DNA of 7,391 nucleotides. It comes from a bacterium. GTDB lineage: Bacteria; Krumholzibacteriota; Krumholzibacteria; LZORAL124-64-63. The notes below the pieces were generated by a model. The model was not told the DNA's origin. It saw only the letters and a program-made list of their open reading frames with translations, and ran no database searches. A program made the position numbers and the translations under genes. The stretch is taken from positions 1-7,391 of the forward strand of contig JAUUZX010000060.1 of the NCBI GenBank assembly GCA_030592025.1, read 5' to 3'. Positions 5,687 through 7,391 of the stretch are shown one piece after another; positions within the stretch are counted from its first letter, which is position 1, and every line of letters starts with the position of its first letter.

Positions 5687-6228
5687 TCGGCGGGGGCCGG
5701 ATCCGCGTCCCCATGGGGGATCCGCCCGGCCGCCTCCTCGTTGGACCGCTCGACGAAGGAGCGCAGGTCGTGCATCTCGGAGGACGTCAGCCCCTGCCCG
5801 ATGACCGACGCCCCGTAGACGAAGCCGATGACCGCCGCGCACGCCGGCGCCACCCAAAAGCCCCAGGGGTACTCGTCGACCATGGTCTGGGCCCAGCCGT
5901 ACATGAGACCCGCCAGGCCGATCATGGCCAGCACACCGAAAACGGCCATGAACCCCGTCCACACAGCCGGATGGGGCGTGAAACGGCCGGCCAGGACGAC
6001 ACGGTCGTCCACCACGCGGAGCTTGAGGTTCAGGTAGGGCGACAGCATGGAGCGCTGGTCCCGCGGCACCTGCAGGTAGGCGTGGCGCTTGAGTACCTGG
6101 CCCGTGAAACGCGCGTGGGGATGCTGGAGCTTGGTGTTGAGGTGCTCCATGATTTGGCGGCCGTCACCGGTGACAGGGACCTCGAAGGTGGGGCGCATGG
6201 TTGGACGATGAGTTGGACGGGACGCCAT
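5683..6228 (-). CDS. Uncharacterised membrane protein with two transmembrane helices
   Basis: Seen: 181 residues from ATG 6228-6226, with GGGAG (6240-6236) 7 nt upstream. A second ATG at codon 11 has no ribosome site. Residues 1-85 are soluble: FEVPVTGDGRQIMEHL (15-30), RFTGQVLKRHAYLQVP (40-55), SPYLNLKLRVVDDRVVLAGRF (63-83). Two hydrophobic helices follow, about 89-112 and 123-146, joined by a short acidic-aromatic turn (VDEYPWGF). The charged tail (149-181) ends in DPAPAD. I cannot name the family, though the pattern of a short alpha/beta head with a GRF-P-VW motif running into paired helices looks like a conserved hypothetical family. There is no catalytic motif. It lies 74 bp upstream of the lipoprotein gene on the same strand, so read-through is possible, although that gene has its own promoter. 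The function is unknown. Confidence 0.8.
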   Translation of the reverse strand: MASRPTHRPTMRPTFEVPVTGDGRQIMEHLNTKLQHPHARFTGQVLKRHAYLQVPRDQRSMLSPYLNLKLRVVDDRVVLAGRFTPHPAVWTGFMAVFGVLAMIGLAGLMYGWAQTMVDEYPWGFWVAPACAAVIGFVYGASVIGQGLTSSEMHDLRSFVERSNEEAAGRIPHGDADPAPAD

Positions 6229-6254
6229 CGGTCGTCTCCCGAAGATCGGGGTTG

Positions 6255-6284
6255 CTGATACGAGATCGTATTCATCGAGATTAA
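6255..6284 (-). promoter_or_regulatory. Possible promoter with a 14-bp palindrome ahead of the membrane protein gene
   Basis: ATACGA (6258-6263) and TCGTAT (6266-6271) form a perfect inverted repeat with a GA spacer. On the minus strand it overlaps a weak -10, TATCAG (6260-6255), 18 nt from TTAATC (6284-6279). The repeat ends 29 nt before the start codon and could be an operator for a dimeric repressor. Both calls are tentative. Apart from this and the terminator to its right, I see nothing in the rest of this 145-bp gap. Confidence 0.3.
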
Positions 6285-6313
6285 GGCTTCATCGCGCGAC
6301 TCGCCACTGAAAA

Positions 6314-6348
6314 CGCGGCCGCCGTCCCCGATGGGAGCGGCGGCCGCG
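6314..6348 (-). terminator. Intrinsic terminator of the secreted FlgD-domain protein gene
   Basis: CGCGGCCGCCG (6314-6324) pairs perfectly with CGGCGGCCGCG (6338-6348). TCCC/GGGA extends the stem inward past a one-base bulge, leaving a CGAT loop. Read on the minus strand, the 11-bp stem is followed directly by TTTT. It lies 25 nt past the TAG stop at 6376-6374. Confidence 0.8.
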
Positions 6349-6373
6349 ACTCGCATGGCAATCACTCTGCGGT

Positions 6374-7391
6374 CTATTTGACGAGTGCCATCTTCCTGGT
6401 CTGCACCTTGCCGTCGACGGTCAGGCGCGCGAAGTACAGGCCACTGGCCACGCGGCCGGCTGCGTCGTCGCGACCGTCCCAGACCGCTTCATGCCAGCCG
6501 GCGGTGGTCTCGACGGCCAGGGTGCGGACACGGAGGCCCCGCGGGTCGTAAATGTCCAGGCTCACCGCACCGGCGTCCACCGGCACACGGTAGGCGAGGG
6601 TCGTGGACGGGTTGAACGGGTTCGGCGTGGGCGCCGCCAGGCGTGCCGTCCGGTCGAGGTCGGCTTCCGGGACGTCCGCGGGGTACATGCCGCTGACGGC
6701 GAAGTCGTCGACCCACCAGCCGATGCCGCAGAAGTTGCCGTCCTCCGGGGAGTAGGCGCCGTCGCTCGTCATGCGCAGGCGGATGTCCACAGGAGCAATG
6801 CCGTTCCCGTCCGGATCGGCCTGGGCAAGGACGGCCCCCGGGATGACGATCTGCTCGGTCAGGCAACCGGAGGTGCCGTTGAAGGTGGCGATCTGCGTCC
6901 AGGGCAGACCCGGCTGGCCACCGGGCCGCACCTCGATGTAGGCGTAGTCGTAGCCCACCTCGAGGCCGTACTGGTGGGTGATCGTGATGGTCGGCGTGGC
7001 CGCGATCTCCACCCCCACGCTCACGGTCGCAAAGTCGTTCCAGTTGTTGCCGTAACCCACGCCGCCGCAGAAGGACCAGCCGGTCTGGCCGAACCACAGG
7101 CCGCCGACGCCGGCGCAGCTGCCGCCCTGGGTCAGGTCGTGGTGCACGACGGAGTTGCAGAACTGCCAACCGGCCGCGTCGGTCTCGAAGTCCCACGCGG
7201 AGGGCTCGATCAGGGGGCCGATCTCCGAGTCCATGCCGATGAGCACATCGAAGGTCACGTCGATGCCGGCAAGGGCGATGTTCTCGATGGTCACGCCCGA
7301 CGGCCCGCACTCGTAGTTCCCGGCGCCGGGGATGCTGGTGTCGCTGAAGGACGTGCGGTCGCGGGGCGCGAGCCAATCGGTCTCGTCGGGC
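6374..7391 (-). CDS. Secreted protein, C-terminal part: beta-sandwich plus FlgD-like C-terminal domain (possibly an M6-type protease)
   Basis: Seen: 338 codons open from the right edge to TAG 6376-6374. The GTG at 7294-7292 is internal, because the frame continues upstream as DWLAPRDRTSFSDTSIPG and on to the edge. Fragment residues 1-50 (through GPSGVTIENI and VTFDV) resemble the segment just after the catalytic domain of M6/immune-inhibitor-A-like metalloproteases. Residues 66-234 form a jelly-roll-like module: WDFETDAAGWQF, YDYAYIEV (147-154), LRMTSDG, and GWWVDDFAVSG (224-234), with several Cys that could form disulfides. Residues 252-338 are a FlgD-type Ig domain starting AAPTPNPFNPSTT and ending RKMALVK; such terminal domains act as sorting or anchoring signals in FCB-group bacteria. 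No catalytic motif falls inside the window, so the protease call is inference; the secreted, multi-domain nature is well supported. Confidence 0.82.
   Translation of the reverse strand, partial: PDETDWLAPRDRTSFSDTSIPGAGNYECGPSGVTIENIALAGIDVTFDVLIGMDSEIGPLIEPSAWDFETDAAGWQFCNSVVHHDLTQGGSCAGVGGLWFGQTGWSFCGGVGYGNNWNDFATVSVGVEIAATPTITITHQYGLEVGYDYAYIEVRPGGQPGLPWTQIATFNGTSGCLTEQIVIPGAVLAQADPDGNGIAPVDIRLRMTSDGAYSPEDGNFCGIGWWVDDFAVSGMYPADVPEADLDRTARLAAPTPNPFNPSTTLAYRVPVDAGAVSLDIYDPRGLRVRTLAVETTAGWHEAVWDGRDDAAGRVASGLYFARLTVDGKVQTRKMALVK

Noticed and set aside
6374..7294. A complete gene starting at the GTG at 7294
   Set aside because: The frame continues upstream to the window edge with domain-like sequence. 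No ribosome site precedes that GTG and no signal peptide follows it.
1..7391. CRISPR array, tRNA or rRNA genes, insertion sequence or phage elements
   Set aside because: I saw no regularly spaced direct repeats, cloverleaf-like segments, transposase motifs or terminal inverted repeats in any gap.

Overview
The window is GC-rich bacterial chromosome with dense, ordinary gene packing. It carries eight protein genes, two of them cut by the window ends, and no RNA gene, insertion sequence or CRISPR array that I can see. The best taxonomic hint is two FlgD-type Ig-like domains. One sits at the C-terminus of a secreted protein in the PNPFNPST ... GLYFARL ... KMALVK style; the other lies inside a lipoprotein. 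This style is common in FCB-group and neighbouring candidate phyla such as Krumholzibacteriota and Eisenbacteria. The assignment is inference, not proof. Half of the starts are not ATG: GTG is used for the nucleotidyltransferase, the deaminase, the HtrA protease and probably the S26-like gene. Every start chosen has a Shine-Dalgarno sequence 4-7 nt upstream.

Left part (1-2590): a compact four-gene module. A nucleotidyltransferase of the NTP_transf_5 type points left. Divergent from it is a tight rightward operon encoding an S24/S26-type peptidase without a membrane anchor, an HPr-kinase-like P-loop protein, and a small PqqD-like protein. The last two genes are one nucleotide apart. Nucleotidyltransferase, HprK-like kinase and PqqD-like proteins are also found as tailoring and carrier functions around ribosomally made peptides, for example some lasso peptide clusters. 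A modification system for a peptide or small protein is therefore a reasonable but unproven reading. No precursor peptide, cyclase, radical SAM enzyme or transporter is visible here. The 121-bp divergent region holds a candidate promoter and, just ahead of the operon's ribosome binding site, a hairpin followed by six T's that could act as an attenuator.

Middle (2591-4873): a guanine-deaminase-like nucleoside deaminase (minus strand) converges on the PqqD gene with a 9-nt gap. It diverges from an exported HtrA/DegP-type serine protease with two PDZ domains. The 166-bp space between them holds one well-formed promoter candidate in each direction. The protease gene ends 22 nt before a perfect 10-bp inverted repeat, which lies almost exactly midway between its stop codon and that of the converging lipoprotein gene.

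Right part (4874-7391): three minus-strand genes. They encode a lipoprotein in which a FlgD-like domain appears to be inserted into a carboxypeptidase-regulatory-like domain, an uncharacterised two-helix membrane protein, and the C-terminal 338 residues of a large secreted protein, possibly an M6-type metalloprotease. A strong intrinsic terminator follows the last of these. A near-consensus promoter for the lipoprotein overlaps the stop codon of the membrane protein gene.
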